The position numbers and the translations under genes were made by a program. Shown here one piece after another: positions 1-8,582 of a stretch of 64,000 nt of DNA. The number at the start of each line of letters is the position of its first letter. The first letter of the stretch is position 1. This DNA is from Actinomycetota bacterium (GTDB taxonomy: Bacteria; Actinomycetota; Actinomycetes; S36-B12). The stretch is from assembly GCA_030645615.1 (NCBI GenBank), contig JAUSNB010000054.1, forward strand, positions 95,963 through 159,962, given 5' to 3'. The notes below the pieces were generated by a model, which saw nothing but the letters and a program-made list of their open reading frames with translations, ran no database searches and had not been told where the DNA came from.

Positions 1-2
1 GC

Positions 3-1541
3 ATCGACGAGCTGTCCAATGGCGAGGCCCAGCTCCACGAGGGCTTCACCGTGGGCATCCTGATGCAGGAGCCCAGGCTCGACGAGTCCAAGTCAGTGCT
101 GGAGAACGTCGAGGAGGGCGTCGCCGGGACCAAGGCCATGATCGACCGGTTCAACGAGATCTCGATCGAGCTCGCCGACCCGGCGGCCGACTACGACTCG
201 CTTCTCTCGGAGATGGGCCGCCTCCAGGAGGACATCGACCACCGCAACGCCTGGGATCTCGACGCCCAGCTCGAGCAGGCCATGGATGCCCTGCGCTGCC
301 CCGCTGGCGATGCCGACGTGGCCGTGCTGTCCGGTGGCGAGAAGCGCCGGGTGGCCCTGTGCAAGCTCCTCCTGCAGCAGCCGGACCTGCTCCTGCTCGA
401 CGAGCCGACGAACCACCTCGACGCCGAGAGCGTCCAGTGGCTCGAGCAGCACCTGGAGAAGTACCCGGGCACCGTCGTCGCGATCACCCATGACCGCTAC
501 TTCCTCGACAACGTCGCCCAGTGGATCCTCGAGCTCGACCGTGGCCGCACCTACCCCTACGAGGGCAACTACTCCAAGTACCTGGAGACGAAGGCCTCGC
601 GACTGAAGGTCGAGGGGCAGAAGGACGCCAAGCTGAAGAAGCGACTGAGCGACGAGTTGGAATGGGTGCGATCGTCCGCCCGCGCGCGCCAGACGAAGAG
701 CCGGGCCCGCCTGGACCGCTACGAGGAGATGGCCGCCGAGGCTGACAAGACGCGCAAGCTCGACATGGAGGAGATCCAGATCCCGCCCGGGCCGAGGCTG
801 GGCAGCCTGGTCGTCGAGGCGCACCACCTCACCAAGGCCTTCGGGGACCGGCTGCTCATCGACGACCTCAGCTTCTCGATGCCGCGCAACGGCATCGTCG
901 GCGTCATCGGCCCCAACGGGGTCGGCAAGACCACGCTGTTCAAGATGATCGTGGCCGCGGCCAGCGGCGGGTCGGACGACAAGGACGACCTGCCCACGTC
1001 GGGCGACATCAAGGTCGGCGAGACGGTCACCCTGTCGTATGTCGACCAGTCGCGCAGCGGCCTCGACCCGGCCAAGAACGTGTGGGAGGTCGTCTCCGAC
1101 GGCCTCGACTGGATCAAGGTCGGCAACGTGGAGATGCCGTCGCGCGCCTATGTGTCGGTCTTCGGCTTCAAGGGCCCGGACCAGCAGAAGCAGGCGAAGG
1201 TGCTGTCCGGCGGCGAGCGCAACCGGCTGAACCTCGCCATGACCTTGAAGATGGGCGGCAACCTGCTGCTGCTCGACGAGCCCACGAACGACCTCGACGT
1301 GGAGACCTTGGGGTCGCTTGAGAACGCGTTGCTGGAGTTCCCCGGCTGCGCCGTGATCACGTCGCACGACCGGTGGTTCCTCGACCGCATCGCGACGCAC
1401 ATCCTCGCCTACGAGGGCGACTCGCAGTGGTTCTGGTTCGAGGGCAACTTCGAGTCGTACGAGAAGAACAAGGTCGAGCGGCTCGGTGCCGACGCGGCTC
1501 GACCGCACCGGGCCACCTACCGCAAGCTCACGAGGGGCTAG
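3..1541 (+). CDS. ettA: Energy-dependent translational throttle protein EttA (ABC-F), 5' truncated by window
   Basis: ABC-F ATPase that binds the ribosomal E site and gates entry into elongation according to ATP/ADP ratio. The reading frame is open from base 3 and continues upstream, so about 50 N-terminal residues including the first Walker A are outside the window; 512 residues are visible. Seen: the first ABC half with LSGGEKRRVAL and DEPTNHLDAE, the charged linker typical of EttA rich in Arg/Lys, then a second half with Walker A GPNGVGKTT, LSGGERNRLNL, DEPTNDLD and the C-terminal HDRWFLDRIATHIL block. These strings closely follow E. coli EttA over the whole length, which separates it from Uup or resistance-type ABC-F proteins. 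The thioesterase gene starts 8 bp after its stop, so the two are probably co-transcribed. Confidence 0.95.
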   Translation: MDELSNGEAQLHEGFTVGILMQEPRLDESKSVLENVEEGVAGTKAMIDRFNEISIELADPAADYDSLLSEMGRLQEDIDHRNAWDLDAQLEQAMDALRCPAGDADVAVLSGGEKRRVALCKLLLQQPDLLLLDEPTNHLDAESVQWLEQHLEKYPGTVVAITHDRYFLDNVAQWILELDRGRTYPYEGNYSKYLETKASRLKVEGQKDAKLKKRLSDELEWVRSSARARQTKSRARLDRYEEMAAEADKTRKLDMEEIQIPPGPRLGSLVVEAHHLTKAFGDRLLIDDLSFSMPRNGIVGVIGPNGVGKTTLFKMIVAAASGGSDDKDDLPTSGDIKVGETVTLSYVDQSRSGLDPAKNVWEVVSDGLDWIKVGNVEMPSRAYVSVFGFKGPDQQKQAKVLSGGERNRLNLAMTLKMGGNLLLLDEPTNDLDVETLGSLENALLEFPGCAVITSHDRWFLDRIATHILAYEGDSQWFWFEGNFESYEKNKVERLGADAARPHRATYRKLTRG

Positions 1542-1549
1542 GCCTGACG

Positions 1550-1966
1550 ATGGACCGTGCGGCTGGCCCCACGCGAATCTCCGTGTTCCGGCGCTTCACG
1601 GATCTCGACACGCTGGGCCACATCAACAACGTCGTCTACTTCGACTACCTCCAGGAAGCCCGCATCGGGCTGCTCCGCGACATCGGGCTGGTGAAGGCGG
1701 AGGACTTCGCGCAGGTGGTCGTCAAGCAGGAGATCGTGCATCGCAAGCCGCTCTACCTGTCACCGGAACCGCTCATCGTGGAGACATGGATCGAGGGGCT
1801 CCGCAACTCCTCGTACACGGTGAGATACCGCATCATCGACGAGCACGGCGATGTCGCGGCGGAGGCGAGCACCGTCTGCGCGGTCGTCGACCCGGTCACC
1901 ACGAAGCCCATCCGGATCCACGACGAGTTGCGGGCGGTGCTGGAGCCACTGACAATCGGAAGATGA
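1550..1966 (+). CDS. 4HBT-family acyl-CoA thioesterase
   Basis: Small hotdog-fold thioesterase of 138 residues, likely hydrolysing an acyl-CoA. The N-terminal part shows RFTDLDTLGHINNVVYFDYL, the YbgC/FadM-type active-site block in which the Asp of the D-x-x-G-H-x-N-N motif is catalytic. Length is typical of single-domain 4HBT proteins. The ATG at 1550 is chosen because it starts just before the conserved motif and 8 bp after ettA; an upstream extension in this frame overlaps ettA and is not credible. Its stop overlaps the next start (ATGA). The physiological substrate cannot be read from sequence. Confidence 0.88.
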   Translation: MDRAAGPTRISVFRRFTDLDTLGHINNVVYFDYLQEARIGLLRDIGLVKAEDFAQVVVKQEIVHRKPLYLSPEPLIVETWIEGLRNSSYTVRYRIIDEHGDVAAEASTVCAVVDPVTTKPIRIHDELRAVLEPLTIGR

Positions 1967-2613
1967 CCATCCGGCTGGCCGACGCTGATGCCCGCGCGCT
2001 CGAGGCCTTCTGCCGCCGCCAGCTGAGGTGGGACGCAACCCTGCCGGGGCGGGTGGTCTCCACCCCCAACGCCCTGGGCGTCTTCACCGCTCCGCCGCTC
2101 GGCGTCCTGGTGTTCGTCGCCGTGCCGGCCGACGGCGTCGATCGCCCCGTCGACGCGACAGTGTCGCTGGCCGGCCTGGCCGACGCTCTGCGCGACCACC
2201 CCGAGGACCTCGACCTGGACCGGCTCGCGAGGGCGACGATCCCGCCGTCTCCCGCGCCCTCGTTGAACCACCTGCCGCCCGCCGGCGGCTGGCAACTGCC
2301 GATCACCGCGTTGTCGGGCGACCTGGTCCCCCTCGTGGAGGCCGCCACCCGTGAGTTCGCCGGGCGGGCCGCGGGCTCGGCACCGCGCGAGCAGCAGGAG
2401 GTCGCCGAGGAGATCTGGAGCCGGCCCGGCTTCGGCGGCTTGCCGATCCGCGCGCTCCATGCTGCCCGCCAGCTCGGCATGCTGCCGGCCGACTCGTCCC
2501 GCATCGCGGCGGCGACCAGTGGCCAGTGGCGCCGGCTCAGCACGAGCCGGGGCCAGGTGTTCTCGTACGCCTCGGGTCCCGCGGCCAGGCTGGCCCTGCA
2601 GCTCGTCAGGTAG
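1963..2613 (+). CDS. Conserved hypothetical protein downstream of thioesterase
   Basis: 216-residue soluble protein of unknown function that I do not recognise beyond a general actinobacterial look. It has no signal peptide, transmembrane segment or catalytic motif that I can identify. The middle is rich in Asp/Leu (a VSLAGLADALRDHP stretch) and Pro; the C-terminal half looks helical and basic. The ATG lies in the thioesterase stop codon (ATGA), so it is translationally coupled to that gene and to ettA. It ends 4 bp before the convergent amidohydrolase. Translational coupling suggests a shared transcript, not necessarily a shared function. Confidence 0.75.
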   Translation: MTIRLADADARALEAFCRRQLRWDATLPGRVVSTPNALGVFTAPPLGVLVFVAVPADGVDRPVDATVSLAGLADALRDHPEDLDLDRLARATIPPSPAPSLNHLPPAGGWQLPITALSGDLVPLVEAATREFAGRAAGSAPREQQEVAEEIWSRPGFGGLPIRALHAARQLGMLPADSSRIAAATSGQWRRLSTSRGQVFSYASGPAARLALQLVR

Positions 2614-2617
2614 CTCG

Positions 2618-3838
2618 TCAGGTTGCCGGGGCCAGCGCGCGGACCGCGCAGGCTGCCAGCACGGCGGCGCCGATGCCGATGGCGCGCTCGTCCACGTCGA
2701 AGTCGGCCGAGTGCAGGTCCCGAGGACCGTGCGGCGAGGCCGGGTCGTGGGTCCCGAGCCTGATGTAGGTGCCGGGCACGATGTCGGCATACCAGGCGAA
2801 GGAGTCCCCGCCCATCGAGCGCTGGGTGGGGACGACCGCGGCCGATCCGAGCAGGCCCATGACCGCCTCGCGGACCAGTGCAGTCGTGGCCGGGTGGTTG
2901 ATGACCGGCGGCATCCCGCGCAGGTACCGCAGCGACCAGTCCGGCGCGGCCCCGGCGTCGCCCGCGCCCAGGACCGTCTCGATCGCGGTGCGGACCAGCC
3001 GTTCCGCGGATTCCCAGGTCGTCCGCTCCGGGGTGCGCAGCGAGCCGCGCAGCCGCGCGGTCGCCGGTATGACGTTGGGGGCGTCCCCGGCGGTGGCGGC
3101 ACCGAACACGAGCAGCGCGGAGCCGTCCGTGGCCTCGTGCACGGTCGCTCCCAGTCGGTCGCACAGGTGACCCATCCAGCGCACTAGGTCGACCGTCAAC
3201 TCGGGCCTGGCAGTGTGCCCGCCCGGCCCGGACAACGAGATCTCGAACTGGTCCGCCGCCGATGTCAGCGCCCCCTCGCGGATGCCGACGGTTCCCACGT
3301 CGATCTTGGGGTCGCAATGCAGGCCGAAGACGGATTCCACGTCCCTCAGCCAGCCCTCGGCGATGACGTCGACGGCACCGCCGGGTACCTGCTCCTCGGC
3401 AGGCTCGAACACCAGTCGTACCACGCCCGCCCGAGGCTCCGTGCGGCTCTGCTCGAGCAGGGCAAGGCCGGCGCCGAGCAGGGCCGTGGCATGGACGTCG
3501 TGCCCGCACGCGTGGGCGAGTCCGGGATGCTGCGATCGGTACGGCGCGGTCACGCCATCGTCCATCGACAGGGCGTCGATGTCGGCGCGCAGCACGACAG
3601 TGCGTACGGATCCCAGGGCCGGGTCACGCGCGGGATTCAGTGAGATGTCGCACACGAGCCCCGTGCCGCGCTGGAGCAGCACTGGCTGCAGGCCCTCCAC
3701 GGCGAGCCGCTCGCGGATGACCTCGGTCGTGAGGTGCTCCTGCCCCGAGGCCTCGGGCTGCGCGTGGAGGAGCCGGCGCAGCGCGATGAGTTCATGCTCG
3801 TGAGCAGCGACGATGGGCAGCAGCCCCTTCTGGGTCAC
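2618..3838 (-). CDS. M20D-family amidohydrolase (aminoacylase/carboxypeptidase type)
   Basis: Zinc-dependent M20 peptidase-family amidohydrolase of 406 residues, usually cleaving N-acyl amino acids or small peptides in the cytoplasm. Metal-binding and catalytic signatures visible: VLRADIDALSM, HACGHDVHATALLGA, FEPAEEQVPGGA with the paired Glu, GLHCDP, and near the C-terminus SMGGDSFAWY. The dimerisation lid starts around residue 185 (ISLSGPGGHTARPE). Length is normal for the AmiA/HipO/IAA-amidohydrolase branch. The start ATG overlaps the stop of the upstream GCS2 ligase gene by 4 bp, and it is the last gene of the seven-gene minus-strand run. Substrate unknown. Confidence 0.9.
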   Translation of the reverse strand: MTQKGLLPIVAAHEHELIALRRLLHAQPEASGQEHLTTEVIRERLAVEGLQPVLLQRGTGLVCDISLNPARDPALGSVRTVVLRADIDALSMDDGVTAPYRSQHPGLAHACGHDVHATALLGAGLALLEQSRTEPRAGVVRLVFEPAEEQVPGGAVDVIAEGWLRDVESVFGLHCDPKIDVGTVGIREGALTSAADQFEISLSGPGGHTARPELTVDLVRWMGHLCDRLGATVHEATDGSALLVFGAATAGDAPNVIPATARLRGSLRTPERTTWESAERLVRTAIETVLGAGDAGAAPDWSLRYLRGMPPVINHPATTALVREAVMGLLGSAAVVPTQRSMGGDSFAWYADIVPGTYIRLGTHDPASPHGPRDLHSADFDVDERAIGIGAAVLAACAVRALAPAT

Positions 3839-4974
3839 CGGGCCGTCACCGTGTCGGTGGCCTGCTCGGTACGGAGGGCGTCGACCACGGCCCGCACCGA
3901 GCCGGTGTCGGCCAGGACACGGCGCTGGCGGTCGGCGCTGGACCCGGTGTCGAGGATGCGCAGCACATCCGCGAGCTCACGTGCGCAGCCGAGGTCCTCG
4001 GCAACAGGGCCAAGCTCGCCGACGAGTTCCTCGATCAGCTCGACGCATGGGCGGGTGCCCCCGGAGGCGTCGACGATGAACTGGGCCTCCATGCCGTAGC
4101 GGACGGCCCGCCACTTGTTCTCGCGCAGGACCCAGTCGGGGAGCGTCGGGAGCGTCTCCCCGCGATCGAGGCGCCGGTCGCAATGCTCCACGAGGCTCTG
4201 CGCCATGGCCGCCAGCGCGCAGACCTCGCGCAGGGTCGGCATCGTGTCGCACATGCGCAGCTCGACGGTCCCGAAGTCGGGGTGTGGGCGCATGTCCCAC
4301 CACACCTCGCGGACGGTGCTGATCGCCCCGGCCGTGACGAGCGCGCCCATGAGGGACTCGAACTCCGCCCAGTCGGCCAGGTACGGCGGCGGGCCGGTGC
4401 GGGGCAGGCTCTCCATCAGCTTGCTGCGCACGGACACCAGCCCGGTGTCCCGGGCATGCCAGAACGGGCTCGACGCCGAGAGGGCCAGGAAGAGAGGCAA
4501 CTGCCCGGTTACGGCGTTGGTGATGTCGATGGCCTTGCCCGGCGAGCGCACTCCTACGTGGTAGTGCACGCCGTGGCTGAGCAGCCGCTGTGCCGGCCAC
4601 TGAAGCCGGTCCAGCAGCGCGGCGTAGCGCGGGTCGACGGTGTGGCTCTGCTCGGCCCAGTGCGAGAAGGGGTGCATGCCGCTGGCCAGCAGGTCCAGTC
4701 CGCGCGGCTCGAGCACGCCCCGAACCTCGGCCAGCGTCGCCTCCAGGTCGGCCCGTGCGTCGCCCACGCTGCCGCAGATGCCCGTGATCACCTCGATCGT
4801 GCAGGCGAACAGCTCCTGCTTGACCTTGGGATGCACGCTGCCGTCGGCAGAAGCCAGCGCCGCCAGCACCTCAGGGGCGCGGCTGGCCAGTCCTCCGGTC
4901 CGCGCGTCGATGATGGCCAACTCGACCTCGACGCCCAGCGTGCTGCGAGCCGATGGCTCGAAGGCGACCCGCAT
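3835..4974 (-). CDS. Carboxylate-amine ligase / glutamate-cysteine ligase family 2 (YbdK-like)
   Basis: 379-residue ATP-grasp-like GCS2 ligase, which joins the gamma-carboxyl of glutamate (or a similar acid) to an amine. Family motifs seen: the N-terminal GVEVELAIID, SHGVHYHVGV in the middle, and the FGTVELRMCDTMPTL and RENKWRAVRYGMEA blocks typical of YbdK. In actinomycetes such proteins are often annotated as YbdK; a specific role in mycothiol or glutathione-like synthesis is not shown. It is preceded by the alpha-glucosidase with a 1-bp gap and overlaps the amidohydrolase start by 4 bp, so an enzyme making and one cleaving amide bonds are translated together, which may be meaningful or coincidental. 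Confidence 0.88.
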   Translation of the reverse strand: MRVAFEPSARSTLGVEVELAIIDARTGGLASRAPEVLAALASADGSVHPKVKQELFACTIEVITGICGSVGDARADLEATLAEVRGVLEPRGLDLLASGMHPFSHWAEQSHTVDPRYAALLDRLQWPAQRLLSHGVHYHVGVRSPGKAIDITNAVTGQLPLFLALSASSPFWHARDTGLVSVRSKLMESLPRTGPPPYLADWAEFESLMGALVTAGAISTVREVWWDMRPHPDFGTVELRMCDTMPTLREVCALAAMAQSLVEHCDRRLDRGETLPTLPDWVLRENKWRAVRYGMEAQFIVDASGGTRPCVELIEELVGELGPVAEDLGCARELADVLRILDTGSSADRQRRVLADTGSVRAVVDALRTEQATDTVTAR

Positions 4975-4975
4975 C

Positions 4976-6655
4976 TCAGCCGCTCAGCCAGGCCGCGGTC
5001 TCGGGGCCGAGCGCGAGGGTCGTTCCGCCGTCATCGATGCTGAGCTCGGCCACATCGGCGCCCGAGGCCACGAGGATCGTGGTTCCCCAGTCGCCTGGCA
5101 GGTAGGCCGGAGTCTCGGCCAGGTTCACGACGGCAACCACGTCCGCGCCGGACTCGCCGGTCCGGCGGAATGCCAGCAGGCCCTCGGGCGCATCGAGCCA
5201 GTCCAGTGGTCCGTCGCCGAGCGCGGACTCCTCGCGCCGGACCCGCAGGGCGCGGCGATAGAGCTCGAGCGTCGATCCTTCGACCCCCCGCTGCACCTCG
5301 ACCGACATGGCCCGCCAGTCGTCCGGCTGCGGCAGCCAGCTCGCCTCGCCCGGGCCGAAGCCGTAGGAGGGCTCGGTGCCCGACCACGGGATGGGGACCC
5401 GGCAGCCGTCGCGCGTGCCGTCCGTCCCCCCGCTGCGCAGCCAGGCCGGGTCCTGCCGCGCCTCGGCCGGCAGGTCGACGACCTCGGGCAGCCCGAGTTC
5501 CTCGCCCTGGTAGACGTACATGGACCCGGGCAGCGCCAGCGTGAACAACGTGGCGGCACGGGCCCGGCGCAAGCCCCGGTCCAGGTCGGGCAGGCCGTTG
5601 CCGCCGAGGGGGGCCATCCGGGTGCGATGCCGGATGACGTCGTGGTTCGACAGGACCCAGGTCGGCGGCGCCCCCACCTTGGCGTGGTTGGCGATCGTCT
5701 CGTCGATGGACGTGCGCATGGCCGCGGCGTCCCAGCCGGCCTCGAGGTAATTGAAGTTGAAGGAGGTGTGCAGTTCGTCGGGACGCTGGTATCGGGCCAG
5801 CCGCTCCGCGTTCGGCACCCATGTCTCCCCGCAGAACACGCGGGGCGGGTCGTATTCGTCCGCCACGCGGCGCCACTCGCGGTAGATGTCGTGGACCCCG
5901 TCCTGGTCCCAGAAGGGGGCGTGGGCCACGTCCTCGTCGAACATCGCCGGCGTCGCGTCGGCGTCGTCCGCCGCATCGGGGTAGGCGAAGTCGGGCAGGC
6001 CCGCCTCCTTGACCAGCCCGTGCGCCACGTCGATGCGGAAGCCGTCGATGCCCCGGTCGAACCAGAAGCGCAGCGTGCTGACGAACTCCTCGTGCACGTC
6101 GGCGTTGTCCCAGTTGACGTCGGGCTGGGTGGTGTCGAAGAGGTGGAGGTACCAGTAGCCGGTGGGGGTCCCGTCGGGCCAGCGGATCCGCGACCAGCCG
6201 CGGCCGTGGAAGACGCTCTTCCAGTTGTTCGGCGGACTGTCGTCGGCCTTGCCCTCCCGCACGATGTACCTGTCCCAGGCGGGTGAGCCCGGGGCGGCCT
6301 GCAGGAGTTCCTGGAACCACCGGTGCTCGCTGCTCGTGTGATTGGGCACGATGTCCATGAGAATGCGGATCCCGCGCTCATGAGCCTGTGCGATCAGGAC
6401 GTCGACGTCGGCCATGGTGCCCAGCCGGGAGTCGATCGACCGGTAGTCCGAGACGTCGTAGCCGCCGTCGTGGAGGGGCGACTCGTAGAAGGGCGAGATC
6501 CAGATCGCATCGACGCCGAGGTCGGCTAGGTAGTCCAGCCTGCTGATCAGGCCAGGGATGTCCCCCATGCCGTCGCCGTCGCTGTCCGCGAACGACCTCG
6601 GGTAGACCTGGTACACCACCGCATCACGCCACCACTGCCGTGCCGTCGCGGTCAT
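4976..6655 (-). CDS. GH13 alpha-glucosidase / oligo-1,6-glucosidase
   Basis: Cytoplasmic 559-residue glycoside hydrolase acting on small alpha-glucosides. The (beta/alpha)8 barrel shows all conserved GH13 regions: DIVPNHT near residue 101, GFRIDVAHG with the nucleophile Asp209, FCGETWV with the acid/base Glu277, and LSNHD with the transition-state Asp339. There is no signal peptide. The N-terminus WWRDAVVYQVYPRSFADSDGDG is typical of the oligo-1,6-glucosidase/AglA branch. The preceding globin gene ends 2 bp upstream, so no separate promoter is expected. Together with malQ on the opposite strand at 13.1-15.2 kb it suggests maltodextrin or glycogen turnover. Confidence 0.93.
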   Translation of the reverse strand: MTATARQWWRDAVVYQVYPRSFADSDGDGMGDIPGLISRLDYLADLGVDAIWISPFYESPLHDGGYDVSDYRSIDSRLGTMADVDVLIAQAHERGIRILMDIVPNHTSSEHRWFQELLQAAPGSPAWDRYIVREGKADDSPPNNWKSVFHGRGWSRIRWPDGTPTGYWYLHLFDTTQPDVNWDNADVHEEFVSTLRFWFDRGIDGFRIDVAHGLVKEAGLPDFAYPDAADDADATPAMFDEDVAHAPFWDQDGVHDIYREWRRVADEYDPPRVFCGETWVPNAERLARYQRPDELHTSFNFNYLEAGWDAAAMRTSIDETIANHAKVGAPPTWVLSNHDVIRHRTRMAPLGGNGLPDLDRGLRRARAATLFTLALPGSMYVYQGEELGLPEVVDLPAEARQDPAWLRSGGTDGTRDGCRVPIPWSGTEPSYGFGPGEASWLPQPDDWRAMSVEVQRGVEGSTLELYRRALRVRREESALGDGPLDWLDAPEGLLAFRRTGESGADVVAVVNLAETPAYLPGDWGTTILVASGADVAELSIDDGGTTLALGPETAAWLSG

Positions 6656-6657
6656 GG

Positions 6658-7095
6658 TCAGGCCTCCGTGACGTCGATGGCGTGGGCAGGTGGGGCATCG
6701 TCCGCGATGTTCTGCATGGCGAACGCAGCACCCACCAGATACTGCCAGAGCAATCGCTCGGAGTCCTCGGGCAAGCCCTGCTCGACGACGGCGTCGTGCA
6801 TGAGCGTGAGCCAGCGGTCGCGGGCGACGGAATCGATCGCGAAGCCGGCGTGCCGCATGCGCAGGCGCGGATGGCCCCGTTCCTCGCTGTAGGTGCCCGG
6901 ACCGCCCCAGTACTGGCCGAGGAAGAGGGTCAGCCGCCGCTGCGCCCCGGCGAGGTCCTCCTCGGGGTACATCGGCCGCAGGACGGGGTCCCGGCCGACC
7001 CGGGAGTAGAACGCGGCGACCAGGGACTCGAAGAATGCCGCCCCGCCGAACAGGTCATACGCGGTCGCTGGGCTCTCCGGCGCGTCCTCGGTCAC
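6658..7095 (-). CDS. glbO: Group II truncated haemoglobin (GlbO type)
   Basis: 2-on-2 haem protein of 145 residues, thought in actinobacteria to handle oxygen, NO or peroxide chemistry. Seen: Tyr B10 in AFYSRVG, Tyr CD1 in PMYPEEDL, the LFLGQYWGGP block, the proximal-His region GHPRLRMRHAGFAI, and Trp G8 in DRWLTLM; these are group II landmarks. The GTG at 7095 is preferred over a longer upstream extension because it sits in the stop codon of the preceding oxidoreductase (GTGA) and gives the usual family length. It is co-transcribed in the seven-gene minus-strand run. Confidence 0.9.
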   Translation of the reverse strand: MTEDAPESPATAYDLFGGAAFFESLVAAFYSRVGRDPVLRPMYPEEDLAGAQRRLTLFLGQYWGGPGTYSEERGHPRLRMRHAGFAIDSVARDRWLTLMHDAVVEQGLPEDSERLLWQYLVGAAFAMQNIADDAPPAHAIDVTEA

Positions 7096-8582
7096 GCGGC
7101 GGCCCTCGTCGATCGTGGCTCGCTGGTCTCGGCGCGCCTGACGATATGCCTGATCATGGGCTGGAAGACCACGGCATGGAACGGGGCCACCGCCCACCAG
7201 TAGGCGTGACCCGCGAGCCCGCGCGGGAGGAACACGGCGCGCTGGCGCAGCCGCGACCCGCCCGCATCCGGACCGGCGGAGAACTCCAACCAGGCCAGGC
7301 CGGGAAGCTTCATCTCGGCCCGGAGCCGCAGCAGTCTGGGCGGCACCCGCTCCTCGACCCGCCAGAAGTCCACGGCGTCGCCGACCGCCAGCACGTCGGG
7401 GTCACGTCGGCCCCGACGCAGGCCGACCCCTCCGACGAGTCGGTCGATGAGCCCGCGGACCTCCCACAGGATGCGCGCCGAGTACCAGCCGTGATCGCCG
7501 CCGATGCGATCCACCGCAGCCCACAACTGCTCGGGCGGGGCGTCGCAGTGGAGTTCGCGGACGTCCTCGTACATCGAGCCGCCTGACCAGTCGGGATCGC
7601 TGGGCAGCGGGTCGCTTGGGGCACCGGGCACCGACGCATCGGACCAGCGGGTCACGACCTCGGCGGAGCGCACGCGGGTGAGGGCAAGTCGCACTGACTC
7701 GTCGAAGGTGAGCAGTCCGCCGGGCGGGTCCGGGATCCACTCGGCGATGTCGTGCTCGTGGCAGACCGACGGATGCCGCAGCGACTGGACAAGCGGCCGG
7801 GCGATGGCCCGTGGCACGGGCGTGACGACGTTGACCCAGTGGCTCGACAGGCTCGGCGAGAGCAGGTTGATCGGCAGGATGATGCGGGGGCGCAGTCCGG
7901 CGACCGCGGCGTAGCGCTGCATCATCTCCTGGTAGGTGAGGACATCGGGCCCCCCGATCTCGAACGAGCGGCTCACCTCCGGCGGGAGCCCGGTCGCCCC
8001 GACGAGATAGCGCAGGACGTCGCGGATGGATATCGGCTGGGTGTGGCTGCGGACCCAGCGTGGCGTGATCATCGCGGGCAAGCGCTCGGTGAGGTAGCGG
8101 AGCATCTCGAACGATGCCGATCCCGAGCCGATGATGACGGCCGCCCGGAACTCAGCCGTCGGCACGCCGGAGTCGCGCAGGATCTGGCCGACCTCGACGC
8201 GGGATCGCATGTGCGCCGACATCTGGCTCGTCGGGATCTCGGGTGCCAGGCCGCCCAGGTAGACGATGCGGCGGAGGTCGCTGGCGCGAGCGGCATCGGC
8301 GAACATGCGCGCCATGCGGCGCTCGGACTCCTCGAGATCCGCCCCTTGCTGGATGGAGTGCAGGAGGTAGTAGGCCACGTCCGCACCGCTCATCGCCTCG
8401 CGCAGCCGCTCGTTGTCCAGTGCGTCACCGGCGACGATCTCGACGTCCGCTGCCCACGGTCGGTCCTGGAGGCGCTCCGGGTGCCGGGCGAGCACCCGGA
8501 CGCTGTGGCCGTGCTCGAGGAGTTGCGGGACGAGGCGCCCGCCGACGTAGCCCGTCGCCCCGGTGACCAGGCAGGTGCTCAT
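7092..8582 (-). CDS. SDR-family NAD(P)-binding oxidoreductase with C-terminal DUF2867
   Basis: 496-residue two-domain protein. Residues 1-about 300 form an atypical short-chain dehydrogenase (NmrA-like) with VTGATGYVGGRLVPQL as the dinucleotide loop; the C-terminal ~170 residues match the DUF2867 pattern, ending in hydrophobic helices (AYWWAVAPFHAVVFQPM). Proteins of this architecture are common in actinomycetes, but their reaction is not established. The ATG at 8582 overlaps the mscS stop (ATGA) and begins exactly at the Rossmann strand, so longer upstream readings are rejected. Confidence 0.88.
   Translation of the reverse strand: MSTCLVTGATGYVGGRLVPQLLEHGHSVRVLARHPERLQDRPWAADVEIVAGDALDNERLREAMSGADVAYYLLHSIQQGADLEESERRMARMFADAARASDLRRIVYLGGLAPEIPTSQMSAHMRSRVEVGQILRDSGVPTAEFRAAVIIGSGSASFEMLRYLTERLPAMITPRWVRSHTQPISIRDVLRYLVGATGLPPEVSRSFEIGGPDVLTYQEMMQRYAAVAGLRPRIILPINLLSPSLSSHWVNVVTPVPRAIARPLVQSLRHPSVCHEHDIAEWIPDPPGGLLTFDESVRLALTRVRSAEVVTRWSDASVPGAPSDPLPSDPDWSGGSMYEDVRELHCDAPPEQLWAAVDRIGGDHGWYSARILWEVRGLIDRLVGGVGLRRGRRDPDVLAVGDAVDFWRVEERVPPRLLRLRAEMKLPGLAWLEFSAGPDAGGSRLRQRAVFLPRGLAGHAYWWAVAPFHAVVFQPMIRHIVRRAETSEPRSTRAAA

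Noticed and set aside
93..1508. A 471-residue minus-strand ORF inside ettA
   Set aside because: Antisense shadow of a clearly recognisable EttA; no family motif seen.
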